This document shows positions 1 through 6,224 of a DNA stretch of 6,224 bases, in pieces. Both the position numbers and the translations under genes were made by a program. Source of the DNA: Emcibacter sp. (GTDB lineage Bacteria > Pseudomonadota > Alphaproteobacteria > Sphingomonadales > Emcibacteraceae). The notes beneath the pieces are model-generated. The model did not search any database, was not told the origin of the DNA, and saw only the letters and a list, made by a program, of their open reading frames with translations. Position 1 is the first letter of the stretch; each line of letters starts with the position of its first letter. The stretch covers positions 1-6,224 of the forward strand of contig JAGLJX010000386.1 in the NCBI GenBank assembly GCA_023142175.1. Direction: 5' to 3'.

Positions 1-117
1 CGTGATTTGCGCCCATCTGATGTGGTTATGGTCAAGGGATCAAATGCCAGTGGCATGAGTATTATTGTTGACAAAATACTGGATATGGAAGTGTCCGTAG
101 TAAAACAAGCCGTGTGA
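1..117 (+). CDS. murF: UDP-N-acetylmuramoyl-tripeptide--D-alanyl-D-alanine ligase, C-terminal fragment (cut by window start)
   Basis: The first frame is open from base 1 and ends at TGA 115-117, giving the last 38 codons of a gene that begins outside the window. The peptide contains [20 protein letters not shown], which matches the usual end of MurF: the 'D-x-V-L-V-K-G-S' strand followed by a helix with a conserved Met. MurF is the cytoplasmic ATP-dependent ligase that adds D-Ala-D-Ala to UDP-MurNAc-tripeptide. The position immediately before mraY is the standard place for murF in the dcw cluster and supports the call. The catalytic and ATP-binding parts are not in the window, so the assignment rests on a short tail plus context. 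Another Mur ligase (MurE) would have a different C-terminus. Confidence 0.85.
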   Translation, partial: RDLRPSDVVMVKGSNASGMSIIVDKILDMEVSVVKQAV

Positions 118-130
118 AGGAAAAATAAGG

Positions 131-1219
131 ATGCTGTATCATTTTTTATATCCCCTGAGTGACGATTTCGGAATATTCAACCTTTTTAGATATTTGACTT
201 TTCGTGCTGGTGGGGCATTAATGACCGCTTTTCTGATCAGTTTTCTCTGTGGCCCTTCGGTCATTGGCATGCTGAAAAGAAAGCAGAAAAAAGGCCAGCC
301 CATAAGACTGGATGGCCCGGAAAGCCACCTGCTCACTAAACAGGGAACACCTACTATGGGCGGGTTCCTCATTTTGCTGGGCTTGTCTGCGGGAACATTG
401 CTCTGGACTGATCTGTCCAACCAATATATCTGGGCCTGTCTTGTTGTCACCACCGGATTTGGCCTGATTGGCTTTCTGGATGATTATCATAAAATTACCA
501 AATCCAGTTCTGATGGTGTTTCAGGAAAAATAAAATTGCTCATGGAAATTATAGTTTCGGTGGTTGCGGTGCTGATCATTATGGATAAGGCAGGGGAGGG
601 GCTTGATACAAGTCTTGCGGTGCCATTCTTTAAAAACACATTGATTGATCTGGGCTGGTTCATGATTCCCTTTGCCATATTCATTCTGGTGGGGTCATCC
701 AACAGTGTAAATCTGACGGACGGACTTGATGGTCTGGCGATCATGCCTGTGATCATCGCAGCGGGTACTTTTGCCCTGATTGCCTATCTGGTGGGTAATA
801 GTGTTTTTGCCGGCTATCTTCAGCTGACTTATGTGTCTGGTGCGGGGGAGTTGGCGGTATTTTGTGCCGCTATGATAGGCGCGGGCCTTGGCTTTTTATG
901 GTATAATGCGCCGCCCGCTATGATCTTTATGGGTGATACAGGCAGCTTGGCTCTGGGCGGTGCGCTCGGCGTTGTCAGCCTTGTCACCAAGCATGAGATT
1001 GTATTGGGTATTGTCGGCGGGCTTTTTGTTCTGGAAACGGTGTCTGTCATTGTGCAGGTGGCCTCTTTCAAGTTGACCGGCAAGCGGGTATTCCGCATGG
1101 CTCCCATCCATCATCATTATGAGAAAAAGGGTTGGTCGGAACCTACCATTGTTATTCGTTTCTGGATCATAGCTGTATTGCTTGCTCTGGTCGGGCTTGC
1201 CACATTGAAACTAAGATAG
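131..1219 (+). CDS. mraY: Phospho-N-acetylmuramoyl-pentapeptide-transferase (MraY, lipid I synthase)
   Basis: A 362-residue polytopic membrane protein, the normal length for MraY. It transfers phospho-MurNAc-pentapeptide from UDP to undecaprenyl phosphate at the inner face of the cytoplasmic membrane, making lipid I. Family motifs are present in order: TPTMGG (73-78), the Asp pair and Lys of FLDDYHK (D117, D118, K121), [10 protein letters not shown] (194-203), FMGDTGS with the catalytic-site Asp (D269) and the HHH triplet (327-329) followed by YEKKGW. The C-terminus (GLATLKLR) is the usual family ending, so the protein is complete. The ATG at 131 is preceded by AAGGA at 117-121, a good ribosome binding site 9 bases upstream, and lies 13 bases after murF. 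No key residue is missing. The next gene is ftsW, not murD as would be expected. Confidence 0.98.
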   Translation: MLYHFLYPLSDDFGIFNLFRYLTFRAGGALMTAFLISFLCGPSVIGMLKRKQKKGQPIRLDGPESHLLTKQGTPTMGGFLILLGLSAGTLLWTDLSNQYIWACLVVTTGFGLIGFLDDYHKITKSSSDGVSGKIKLLMEIIVSVVAVLIIMDKAGEGLDTSLAVPFFKNTLIDLGWFMIPFAIFILVGSSNSVNLTDGLDGLAIMPVIIAAGTFALIAYLVGNSVFAGYLQLTYVSGAGELAVFCAAMIGAGLGFLWYNAPPAMIFMGDTGSLALGGALGVVSLVTKHEIVLGIVGGLFVLETVSVIVQVASFKLTGKRVFRMAPIHHHYEKKGWSEPTIVIRFWIIAVLLALVGLATLKLR

Positions 1220-1228
1220 GGCGGTTAT

Positions 1229-2377
1229 ATGACTGTTTTTTCAAGAACCGATACAAGCCTGCTCAGTAACTGGTGGTGGACAGTTGACCGCTGGTTGTTG
1301 GTGACATTGGCCATATTGATTGGTCTTGGTATTGTTCTTACCCTTAGCGCCAGCCCGGCCATTGCGGAAAAGCTAGGGTTAGAGTCGTTTCACTTTGTTA
1401 AACGGCAACTGATATTCCTGTGTCTGGCGGTCACGACTTTGCTCGGGGTATCCCTGCTTCCGGTCATATGGGTTCGGCGGCTTGGCGTGGTGATGTTTTT
1501 GGGTTGTCTTCTTCTGTTGGCACTGACCATGGCCATCGGCCCGGAGGCCAAGGGCGCACGCCGTTGGCTTCGTATTGGCAGTTTTACCCTACAGGCCTCG
1601 GAGTTCCTGAAGCCTGCCTTTGTCGTCTTTTCGGCATGGATGTTTTCGGAAGTTCATAAAAACCCAAATTTCAAAGGCTGGTCAATCTCCATACTCACTT
1701 ACTTGGTGGTGGTGGCTTTCCTGATTGCCCAACCGGATCTGGGGCAGACTATTCTGATTTCTATGGTCTGGGCGGCACAGTTTTTTATGGCAGGATTGCC
1801 TATGGTATGGGTGTTGGGATTTGCCGGTTTGGGTATGTCGGCACTTTTTATGGCCTATATGTTCCTGCCTCATGTGACCAGCCGTATTGACCGTTTCATA
1901 TTCCCCGGTTCGGGCGATACCTTTCAAGTGGACACGGCCCTGAATGCGTTTCGCAGTGGTGGATTATTTGGTCGTGGGCCGGGCGAGGGTGCGGTAAAGA
2001 AAATCTTGCCTGATGCTCATACCGACTTTATTTTTGCCGTCACTGGCGAGGAATTTGGCATAATTTTATGCCTGTTCCTGATTTGTCTGTTTGCCATCAT
2101 TGTTGTTCGCTGTTTGCTAAACCTGATGAAAGAAACAGATTTATTTGTTTTTCTGGCGGCTTCGGGCCTTATCATTCAGTTCGGCCTTCAGGCATTTATC
2201 AATCTTGGGGTTAATCTTTCAATCCTGCCCAGTAAAGGCATGACCTTACCCTTCATTAGTTATGGCGGCTCATCTATGCTGTCCGTTGCCATTACCATGG
2301 GAATGGTGCTGGCCTTAACCAGAAGCGGTGGCCGGGATAATCTGGAAAATCTCAATTCTGCTTGGAGACAATCATGA
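1229..2377 (+). CDS. ftsW: Septal peptidoglycan glycosyltransferase FtsW (SEDS family)
   Basis: A 382-residue integral membrane protein of the SEDS family, probably with about ten membrane segments. SEDS proteins polymerise lipid II into glycan strands; FtsW does this at the septum with the transpeptidase FtsI. Visible motifs: GARRWLRIG (109-117) with Q122-A-S-E-F-L-K, AQPDLGQT (167-174), AHTDFIFAVTGEE (263-275), where D266 corresponds to the proposed catalytic Asp of SEDS enzymes, and LPFISYGGSSM (340-350). The N-terminal cytoplasmic stretch, with WWWTVDRW near residue 20, resembles alphaproteobacterial FtsW. The paralogue RodA has the same motifs, but placement between mraY and murG favours FtsW. 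The start is 9 bases after the mraY stop, with only a modest AGGG-type site (1218-1221) upstream, so translation may depend on coupling to mraY. The stop overlaps the murG start. Confidence 0.97.
   Translation: MTVFSRTDTSLLSNWWWTVDRWLLVTLAILIGLGIVLTLSASPAIAEKLGLESFHFVKRQLIFLCLAVTTLLGVSLLPVIWVRRLGVVMFLGCLLLLALTMAIGPEAKGARRWLRIGSFTLQASEFLKPAFVVFSAWMFSEVHKNPNFKGWSISILTYLVVVAFLIAQPDLGQTILISMVWAAQFFMAGLPMVWVLGFAGLGMSALFMAYMFLPHVTSRIDRFIFPGSGDTFQVDTALNAFRSGGLFGRGPGEGAVKKILPDAHTDFIFAVTGEEFGIILCLFLICLFAIIVVRCLLNLMKETDLFVFLAASGLIIQFGLQAFINLGVNLSILPSKGMTLPFISYGGSSMLSVAITMGMVLALTRSGGRDNLENLNSAWRQS
2364..2367 (+). promoter_or_regulatory. Ribosome binding site deciding the murG start
   Basis: GGAG lies 6 bases before the ATG at 2374 and within the last codons of ftsW. 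A longer reading frame could start at TTG 2362, but that codon runs into this site and has no site of its own, so ATG 2374 is the better start. Confidence 0.75.
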
Positions 2378-3546
2378 CCCGTCGACGCACTAGCCATATC
2401 GTACTTGCCGCCGGGGGTACGGGCGGCCACGTATTCCCCGCAGCGGCACTGAAGAATGAGCTGATCGCGCGTGGGCATGAGGTCAGCCTTATTACCGATA
2501 GCCGGGGCTATCACTATAAGGAACATTTTGAAGGCACCAAAATCCGCAAAATCAATAGCGTCACTCTTTCTAATCGGGGATTGCTTGGTAAGCTGGTGGC
2601 TCTGCCTAAAGTGCTCAGCAGCATTTCAGACGCTAAATTTATTTTGAAGAATATGAAACGTCCGCCCGGTATTGTGGTCGGTTTTGGTGGCTACCCCTCT
2701 TTTCCGGTTATTAAAGCCGCTTTGTCTTTAGGGATTCCCACCTGTATTCATGAACAGAATGCCGTGTTGGGCCGGGTCAATAGGCATTTGGCAAAATCTG
2801 TCGATGCGGTGGCCCTGTCCTTTGAAAAAACCCAGAAGGCGCGTTTACGAAAATATAATCAGGTGGTTGTAACCGGAAATCCTGTCCGTGAGGAAATTGT
2901 TGAACTTGGCGATAAATTCTATCCGGATATTAGTGAGGAACGTATTTTTCGTATATTGGTCATTGGCGGTAGTCAGGGGGCCAGTATCTTCAGTGAAGTC
3001 GTGCCTCAGGCTATATCAACTTTACCCCGCGCACTGCAACGGCGTCTTCAGATTACTCAGCAATGCCGTGCGGAAGATATTGACCGGGTGCGCGAAATAT
3101 ACGCCGATACCAAGATTGCGGTGGAGCTGTCCACCTTCATCACTAATGTCCCTCAATGTATGGAATGGTCACATCTTGTGATTGGCCGGGCCGGGGCCTC
3201 TACCATTGCGGAGCTTACCGCCGCCGGACGGGCCGGTGTTTTGGTGCCTTATCCCTTTGCTACGGATGACCATCAGACTGAAAATGCCCGCGAAATGGTG
3301 CTTAGCGGCGGGGCTTGGCTTTTTAATCAAAAAGAATTTAACGCGGCCCAGCTGGCCAAATTATTACAACGTCTGGCAAAACGGCCACGGGATGTTTGGC
3401 GGGCATCGGAAGATGCGCGTAAAATCGGCAAGCCCTATGCTACAAAAGATCTGGCAGATCTGGTGGAACGGCTAGCCTTGGTCAAGGGTGATATTCGTAG
3501 TATCCGGACGGAAGAGCCTGTTGAAGAGGAAGCCCTCAATGAATAA
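2374..3546 (+). CDS. murG: UDP-GlcNAc--lipid I N-acetylglucosaminyltransferase (MurG, lipid II synthase)
   Basis: A 390-residue GT-B fold glycosyltransferase (family GT28) that adds GlcNAc from UDP-GlcNAc to lipid I, making lipid II on the cytoplasmic membrane face. The N-terminal domain carries the glycine-rich loop GGTGGHV (14-20), VGFGGYPS (102-109) and [12 protein letters not shown] (125-136); next come GNPVR (168-172) and the second glycine loop GGSQGA (198-203). The donor-binding C-terminal domain has [10 protein letters not shown] (271-280), [15 protein letters not shown] (291-305) and a Q in the position known to contact the sugar. The start chosen is ATG 2374, which overlaps the ftsW stop as ATGA; beginning there places GGTGGHV at the usual distance from the N-terminus. 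After the last helix (LVERLALV) there is an acidic tail of about 20 residues, ending EEEALNE, which makes it longer than the roughly 355-residue E. coli enzyme. The last codons overlap murC by 8 bases. Confidence 0.97.
   Translation: MTRRRTSHIVLAAGGTGGHVFPAAALKNELIARGHEVSLITDSRGYHYKEHFEGTKIRKINSVTLSNRGLLGKLVALPKVLSSISDAKFILKNMKRPPGIVVGFGGYPSFPVIKAALSLGIPTCIHEQNAVLGRVNRHLAKSVDAVALSFEKTQKARLRKYNQVVVTGNPVREEIVELGDKFYPDISEERIFRILVIGGSQGASIFSEVVPQAISTLPRALQRRLQITQQCRAEDIDRVREIYADTKIAVELSTFITNVPQCMEWSHLVIGRAGASTIAELTAAGRAGVLVPYPFATDDHQTENAREMVLSGGAWLFNQKEFNAAQLAKLLQRLAKRPRDVWRASEDARKIGKPYATKDLADLVERLALVKGDIRSIRTEEPVEEEALNE
3526..3530 (+). promoter_or_regulatory. Ribosome binding site deciding the murC start
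   Basis: GAGGA sits 8 bases before ATG 3539. It is formed by the Glu codons 385-386 of murG, so the acidic end of MurG doubles as the initiation signal of murC. A longer frame opening at GTG 3488 has no comparable site and would add 17 residues (starting [10 protein letters not shown]) that precede the conserved part of MurC. Confidence 0.75.
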
Positions 3547-4966
3547 GAATATTCAGCCGGTAAAAATTGGTCACCCCATCAATATAGGCATATTGCATTT
3601 TGTGGGTATCGGCGGCATTGGCATGAGCGGTATCGCCGAGGTCATGCATAATTTTGGTTATAAAGTACAGGGCAGCGATATTGGCGAGAGTGCCAATGTG
3701 GAACGCCTGCGCTCTTTGGGTATCAAAGTGATGATCGGCCAAAGATCTGAAAATCTGGAAGAGGCATGGGGTATCGTCTGTTCCTCTGCCATCAAACCCG
3801 ATAATCCCGAAGTCGTCGCGGCCCGTGCCGCCAAGATGCCGGTGATCCGGCGCGCCGAAATGCTGGCCGAACTGATGCGGCTGAAATGGTGTGTGTCCAT
3901 TGCGGGAACCCACGGTAAAACCACCACCACATCAATGGTGGCTGCAGTTCTGGATGAGGCCGCATATGACCCGACCGTGATCAACGGCGGTATCATTAAT
4001 GCTTACGGCACCAACGCCCGTCTTGGTGATGGTGACTGGATGGTGGTTGAGGCTGATGAGTCCGATGGCACATTTGTTAAAATTCCATCCACTGTAGCGG
4101 TGGTGACCAATATTGATCCCGAGCATCTTGATTTTTACGGCGATTTTGAAGCGGAAAAAGAAGCCTTCCGTACCTTTGTTGAGAATGTGCCTTTCTATGG
4201 ATTTGCGGTCATGTGTATTGATCACCCCGAAGTACAGGCTTTGATCGGACGCATCACCGACCGCAAGATAGTCACCTATGGTTTCAGCCCCCAGTCGGAT
4301 ATACGCTGCTCCGACCTTCGCTTTGAAGAGGGCAGTGCCATATTCAATGTGGAAATTATCAACCGCGAGCTGGACAGTCCGGAAATTCTCATCGATGTTA
4401 CTCTGCCCATGCCGGGGCGTCACAATGTGCTCAATGCCCTCGCCGCCATTGCGGTGGGCCATGAAATGGGCGTCAAAGCTGATGTGATCCGCCGCGCCTT
4501 TGCTAAATTTTCCGGCGTCAAGCGGCGTTTTACCAATATCGGCAAGCCATCAGGCATTACCATCATTGATGATTATGCCCATCATCCAGTGGAGATAGCT
4601 TCAGTGTTGAGTGCTGCGAGGGAAGCCTATAAAGGTCGGGTGATTGCCGTGATGCAGCCCCATCGTTATTCCCGTCTTGAAAGCCTGTTTGATGAATTTT
4701 GCGGCTGCTTTAATGATGCGGATGTGGTGATCGTCACACCCGTTTATGAGGCCGGAGAACAGCCCATTGAGGGCATCAGCCGGGACAGTCTTGTGGATGG
4801 TATTCGTGCTGTCGGTCACAGGAGCGTAATTGCGCTTGAGAGGCCGGAACATCTGGCTGCGCAAATCAGGCAGGTTGCCGAAGACGGTGATATTGTGGTC
4901 TGCATGGGGGCGGGAACCATTAGCGCATGGGCCTATGATTTAGCCTCAAGTCTGGACAACAAATGA
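3539..4966 (+). CDS. murC: UDP-N-acetylmuramate--L-alanine ligase (MurC)
   Basis: A 475-residue cytoplasmic Mur ligase, close to the usual MurC length of 460-490. It uses ATP to join L-Ala to UDP-MurNAc, the first amino acid addition of the stem peptide. The N-terminal UDP-binding domain has [12 protein letters not shown] (20-31), the MurC form of the dinucleotide-like loop. The central ATPase domain has the P-loop GTHGKTTTT (123-131), EADESDGTF (171-179) and [12 protein letters not shown] (190-201). The C-terminal domain opens near [11 protein letters not shown] (293-303) and includes DDYAHHP (344-350), the MurC/Mpl signature, then QPHRYSR (373-379) and a terminal GAGTIS (457-462). Mpl is the alternative, but the cluster position between murG and murB argues for MurC. 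ATG 3539 is preferred over GTG 3488 because of its ribosome binding site and the 8-base overlap with murG. All expected catalytic residues appear intact. Confidence 0.97.
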   Translation: MNKNIQPVKIGHPINIGILHFVGIGGIGMSGIAEVMHNFGYKVQGSDIGESANVERLRSLGIKVMIGQRSENLEEAWGIVCSSAIKPDNPEVVAARAAKMPVIRRAEMLAELMRLKWCVSIAGTHGKTTTTSMVAAVLDEAAYDPTVINGGIINAYGTNARLGDGDWMVVEADESDGTFVKIPSTVAVVTNIDPEHLDFYGDFEAEKEAFRTFVENVPFYGFAVMCIDHPEVQALIGRITDRKIVTYGFSPQSDIRCSDLRFEEGSAIFNVEIINRELDSPEILIDVTLPMPGRHNVLNALAAIAVGHEMGVKADVIRRAFAKFSGVKRRFTNIGKPSGITIIDDYAHHPVEIASVLSAAREAYKGRVIAVMQPHRYSRLESLFDEFCGCFNDADVVIVTPVYEAGEQPIEGISRDSLVDGIRAVGHRSVIALERPEHLAAQIRQVAEDGDIVVCMGAGTISAWAYDLASSLDNK

Positions 4967-5877
4967 TGGCAGTCACGCAAAGGGAAGATATGGCAACGGT
5001 CAGAGGAAAATTTGAGGTTAATGCCTCCCTTCAAAAGCTGACCTGGTTTCGGGTCGGTGGCCCTGCCGATATTCTCTTTACACCCGAAGACCTTGATGAT
5101 CTCTCAGATTTTCTTAGACAGATTCCAGATGAGATGCCCATCATGCCCCTTGGGGTGGGGTCAAATCTTTTGATCCGCGAGGGGGGCATAGAAGGAGCCG
5201 TGATCCGTTTTGGCAAGAAATTTTCAAACATAACCATAGAAGGCAATGACATCATCGCTGGCTCAGGCGCACCGGATATTGCCGTTGCCGGAGCCGCACG
5301 GGATGCGCAACTTGCGGGACTGGAATTCCTGCGCGGTATTCCGGGAACTATCGGCGGTGCGGTCAAGATGAATGCCGGGGCCTATGGTGCTGAAATGTCA
5401 GATATCTTAATCTCGGCAGAGGTAATGGACCGAAGTGGAAAACGCCATATCTTAACGCCGGACGATTTGCAGTTTTCTTACCGTCACTCCTCCCTAGCAG
5501 GTGATATGATTTGCCTTTCTGTGCGTCTTAGGGGAAAGCCCGGTGTGAAAAGTGATATTGCTAGACGGATGCAGGAAATTGCCGATGCCCGTGAGGAAAG
5601 CCAACCGCTCAGAACCCGGACTGGCGGCAGTACATTTAAAAATCCAGACGGTGACAAGGCATGGTCCCTCATTGACGGGGCTGGATGTCGGGGGCTTAAG
5701 GTCGGCGGTGCGATGGTATCGGAAAAACATTGTAATTTTCTGATCAATACGGGTGATGCCACCGCCAATGATATTGAGGAACTGGGCGAGGAAATCCGCA
5801 GGCGTGTGATGAATAATTCCGGTGTCGACCTGAAATGGGAAATTCGTATTGTTGGCCGAAAAGGGGAGCCTGTATGA
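4963..5877 (+). CDS. murB: UDP-N-acetylenolpyruvoylglucosamine reductase (MurB, type II)
   Basis: A 304-residue FAD-dependent cytoplasmic reductase that uses NADPH to turn UDP-GlcNAc-enolpyruvate into UDP-MurNAc. The FAD-binding part shows [10 protein letters not shown] (27-36), [13 protein letters not shown] (63-75) and [20 protein letters not shown] (125-144). The substrate domain has FSYRHS (171-176), with the active-site Tyr-Arg pair, and [10 protein letters not shown] (221-230), where S223 matches the proton-donating Ser. KWEIRIVG (291-298) follows, where E293 matches the conserved catalytic Glu. The short form, lacking the extra Tyr loop and C-terminal fold of the E. coli enzyme, marks it as type II. 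The start is uncertain: ATG 4963 overlaps the murC stop as ATGA but has a weak upstream site, ATG 4966 follows directly, and ATG 4990 has a better site (AAAGGGA at 4979-4985) and would give 295 residues. All leave the conserved domain intact. Confidence 0.96.
   Translation: MMAVTQREDMATVRGKFEVNASLQKLTWFRVGGPADILFTPEDLDDLSDFLRQIPDEMPIMPLGVGSNLLIREGGIEGAVIRFGKKFSNITIEGNDIIAGSGAPDIAVAGAARDAQLAGLEFLRGIPGTIGGAVKMNAGAYGAEMSDILISAEVMDRSGKRHILTPDDLQFSYRHSSLAGDMICLSVRLRGKPGVKSDIARRMQEIADAREESQPLRTRTGGSTFKNPDGDKAWSLIDGAGCRGLKVGGAMVSEKHCNFLINTGDATANDIEELGEEIRRRVMNNSGVDLKWEIRIVGRKGEPV
4979..4985 (+). promoter_or_regulatory. Possible ribosome binding site for an alternative murB start
   Basis: AAAGGGA ends 4 bases before ATG 4990, an in-frame Met at residue 10 of the longest murB frame. 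It is a stronger match to the 16S rRNA end than anything just before ATG 4963, where only an isolated GGA (4953-4955) is visible. The spacing is slightly short, so the site suggests rather than settles a start at 4990. Confidence 0.4.
5861..5868 (+). promoter_or_regulatory. Ribosome binding site of ddl
   Basis: AAGGGGAG lies 5 bases before ATG 5874, inside the last codons of murB. It is the strongest-looking ribosome binding site in the window and supports efficient initiation of ddl in addition to coupling through the ATGA overlap. Confidence 0.7.
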
Positions 5878-6224
5878 CAAAACATATTGTTGTTCTCAAG
5901 GGCGGATGGTCCGTTGAACGCGAGGTGTCGCTGACCAGCGGCGCTGCGGTCGCCAAGGCTCTTCGCGCGGAAGGTTTTCAGGTGACAGAAGTTGATGCCA
6001 CGCCGGGTGTTGCTCAAATTCTGACGGAACTGAAGCCGGATGTAGTGTTCAATGCGCTTCATGGTCGCTGGGGGGAGGACGGTTGCCTTCAGGGGGTGTT
6101 GGAAATTCTGAATATTCCCTATACACATTCAGGCGTTGCGGCATCAGCCCTTGCCATGAACAAGATATTGGCCAAGAAAATTTTTCATTCTGCGGGTATT
6201 CACATTGCTGCGGACCGCATCGTG
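5874..6224 (+). CDS. ddl: D-alanine--D-alanine ligase, N-terminal part (cut by window end)
   Basis: The first 117 codons of an ATP-grasp ligase that joins two D-Ala molecules for MurF to use; the frame is still open at the last base, and the whole protein is normally about 300 residues. The N-terminal substrate-binding domain is clear: [18 protein letters not shown] (6-23), with E15 in the position that contacts the first D-Ala, [16 protein letters not shown] (59-74), with H63, then [19 protein letters not shown] (79-97), with K97 at a conserved ATP-contacting position. The central and ATP-binding domains fall beyond the window and cannot be assessed. Its ATG overlaps the murB stop as ATGA. 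A Ddl next to murB in the dcw cluster corresponds to the DdlB type of Proteobacteria. Confidence 0.95.
   Translation, partial: MTKHIVVLKGGWSVEREVSLTSGAAVAKALRAEGFQVTEVDATPGVAQILTELKPDVVFNALHGRWGEDGCLQGVLEILNIPYTHSGVAASALAMNKILAKKIFHSAGIHIAADRIV

Larger units (their letters stand above)
1..6224 (+). other. Segment of the dcw (division and cell wall) operon
   Basis: Seven co-oriented genes are packed with gaps of 13 and 9 bases and overlaps of 4, 8, 4 and 4 bases. I saw no terminator-like hairpin followed by a T run and no convincing internal promoter, so one transcript with translational coupling is inferred. From the known cluster, murE, ftsI, ftsL and rsmH are expected upstream, and ftsQ, ftsA and ftsZ downstream; none of these lie in the window. 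murD is missing from its usual position between mraY and ftsW. Confidence 0.9.

Noticed and set aside
118..130. Possible regulatory element or terminator in the murF-mraY gap
   Set aside because: The gap is only 13 bases, purine rich, and is explained by the mraY ribosome binding site; there is no inverted repeat.
902..907. Perfect TATAAT hexamer, a possible -10 promoter element inside mraY
   Set aside because: It encodes part of the conserved LWYNAPPA segment of MraY and has no -35-like element at 16-18 bases upstream, so it is most likely chance.
3932..4462. Antisense open frame of 176 codons opposite murC
   Set aside because: It lies wholly inside murC, opposite its ATPase motifs. Its translation shows no domain signature, and there is no room for independent signals.
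5623..5652. GGSTFKNP in MurB instead of AGSFFKNP, as in E. coli
   Set aside because: This is the normal type II MurB form; the catalytic Ser and the FKNP stretch are preserved.
6060..6086. Trp in HGRWGEDG of Ddl, where many Ddl proteins have Gly (HGRGGEDG)
   Set aside because: Alphaproteobacterial Ddl proteins commonly carry an aromatic residue here (HGRFGEDG or HGRWGEDG), as far as I recall, so this is a lineage feature and not an anomaly.
5484..6128. Antisense open frame of 214 codons opposite murB and ddl
   Set aside because: It runs across the junction of two clearly recognised genes. Its translation has no recognisable family features, and the conserved protein motifs are all on the + strand, so it is a shadow frame.

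Overview
The window is an uninterrupted piece of the division and cell wall (dcw) gene cluster of a Gram-negative bacterium, most likely an alphaproteobacterium. The taxonomic call rests on two things. The order mraY, ftsW, murG, murC, murB, ddl in one tight run is typical of that class. Several proteins also have alphaproteobacterial-looking sequences: the FtsW N-terminus ending in WWWTVDRWLL, MraY beginning [14 protein letters not shown], and a type II MurB carrying [12 protein letters not shown]. Base composition looks balanced, roughly half GC by eye. I cannot place the organism below class.

Layout, all on the + strand: the last 38 codons of murF (1-117), mraY (131-1219), ftsW (1229-2377), murG (2374-3546), murC (3539-4966), murB (4963-5877) and the first 117 codons of ddl (5874 to the window end). 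The gaps are 13 and 9 bases, followed by four start/stop overlaps of 4, 8, 4 and 4 bases. No stretch lacks a gene for more than 13 bases. I saw no internal terminator, convincing promoter, RNA gene, repeat, mobile element or CRISPR array, so the segment is probably one polycistronic, translationally coupled transcription unit.

The genes work together as follows. MurB and MurC (with MurF) act in the cytoplasm to build UDP-MurNAc-pentapeptide, and Ddl supplies its D-Ala-D-Ala end. MraY loads the phospho-MurNAc-pentapeptide onto undecaprenyl phosphate (lipid I), and MurG adds GlcNAc (lipid II). FtsW polymerises lipid II into glycan at the division septum with a class B penicillin-binding protein.

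The one real departure from the textbook order is that murD, normally found between mraY and ftsW, is absent. The two genes are separated by only 9 bases and both ends are intact. Otherwise this is an ordinary, well-conserved housekeeping region, and I found no sign of an undescribed system. Useful annotation details are the true starts of murG and murC, which lie downstream of the longest possible reading frames, and an ambiguous start for murB.
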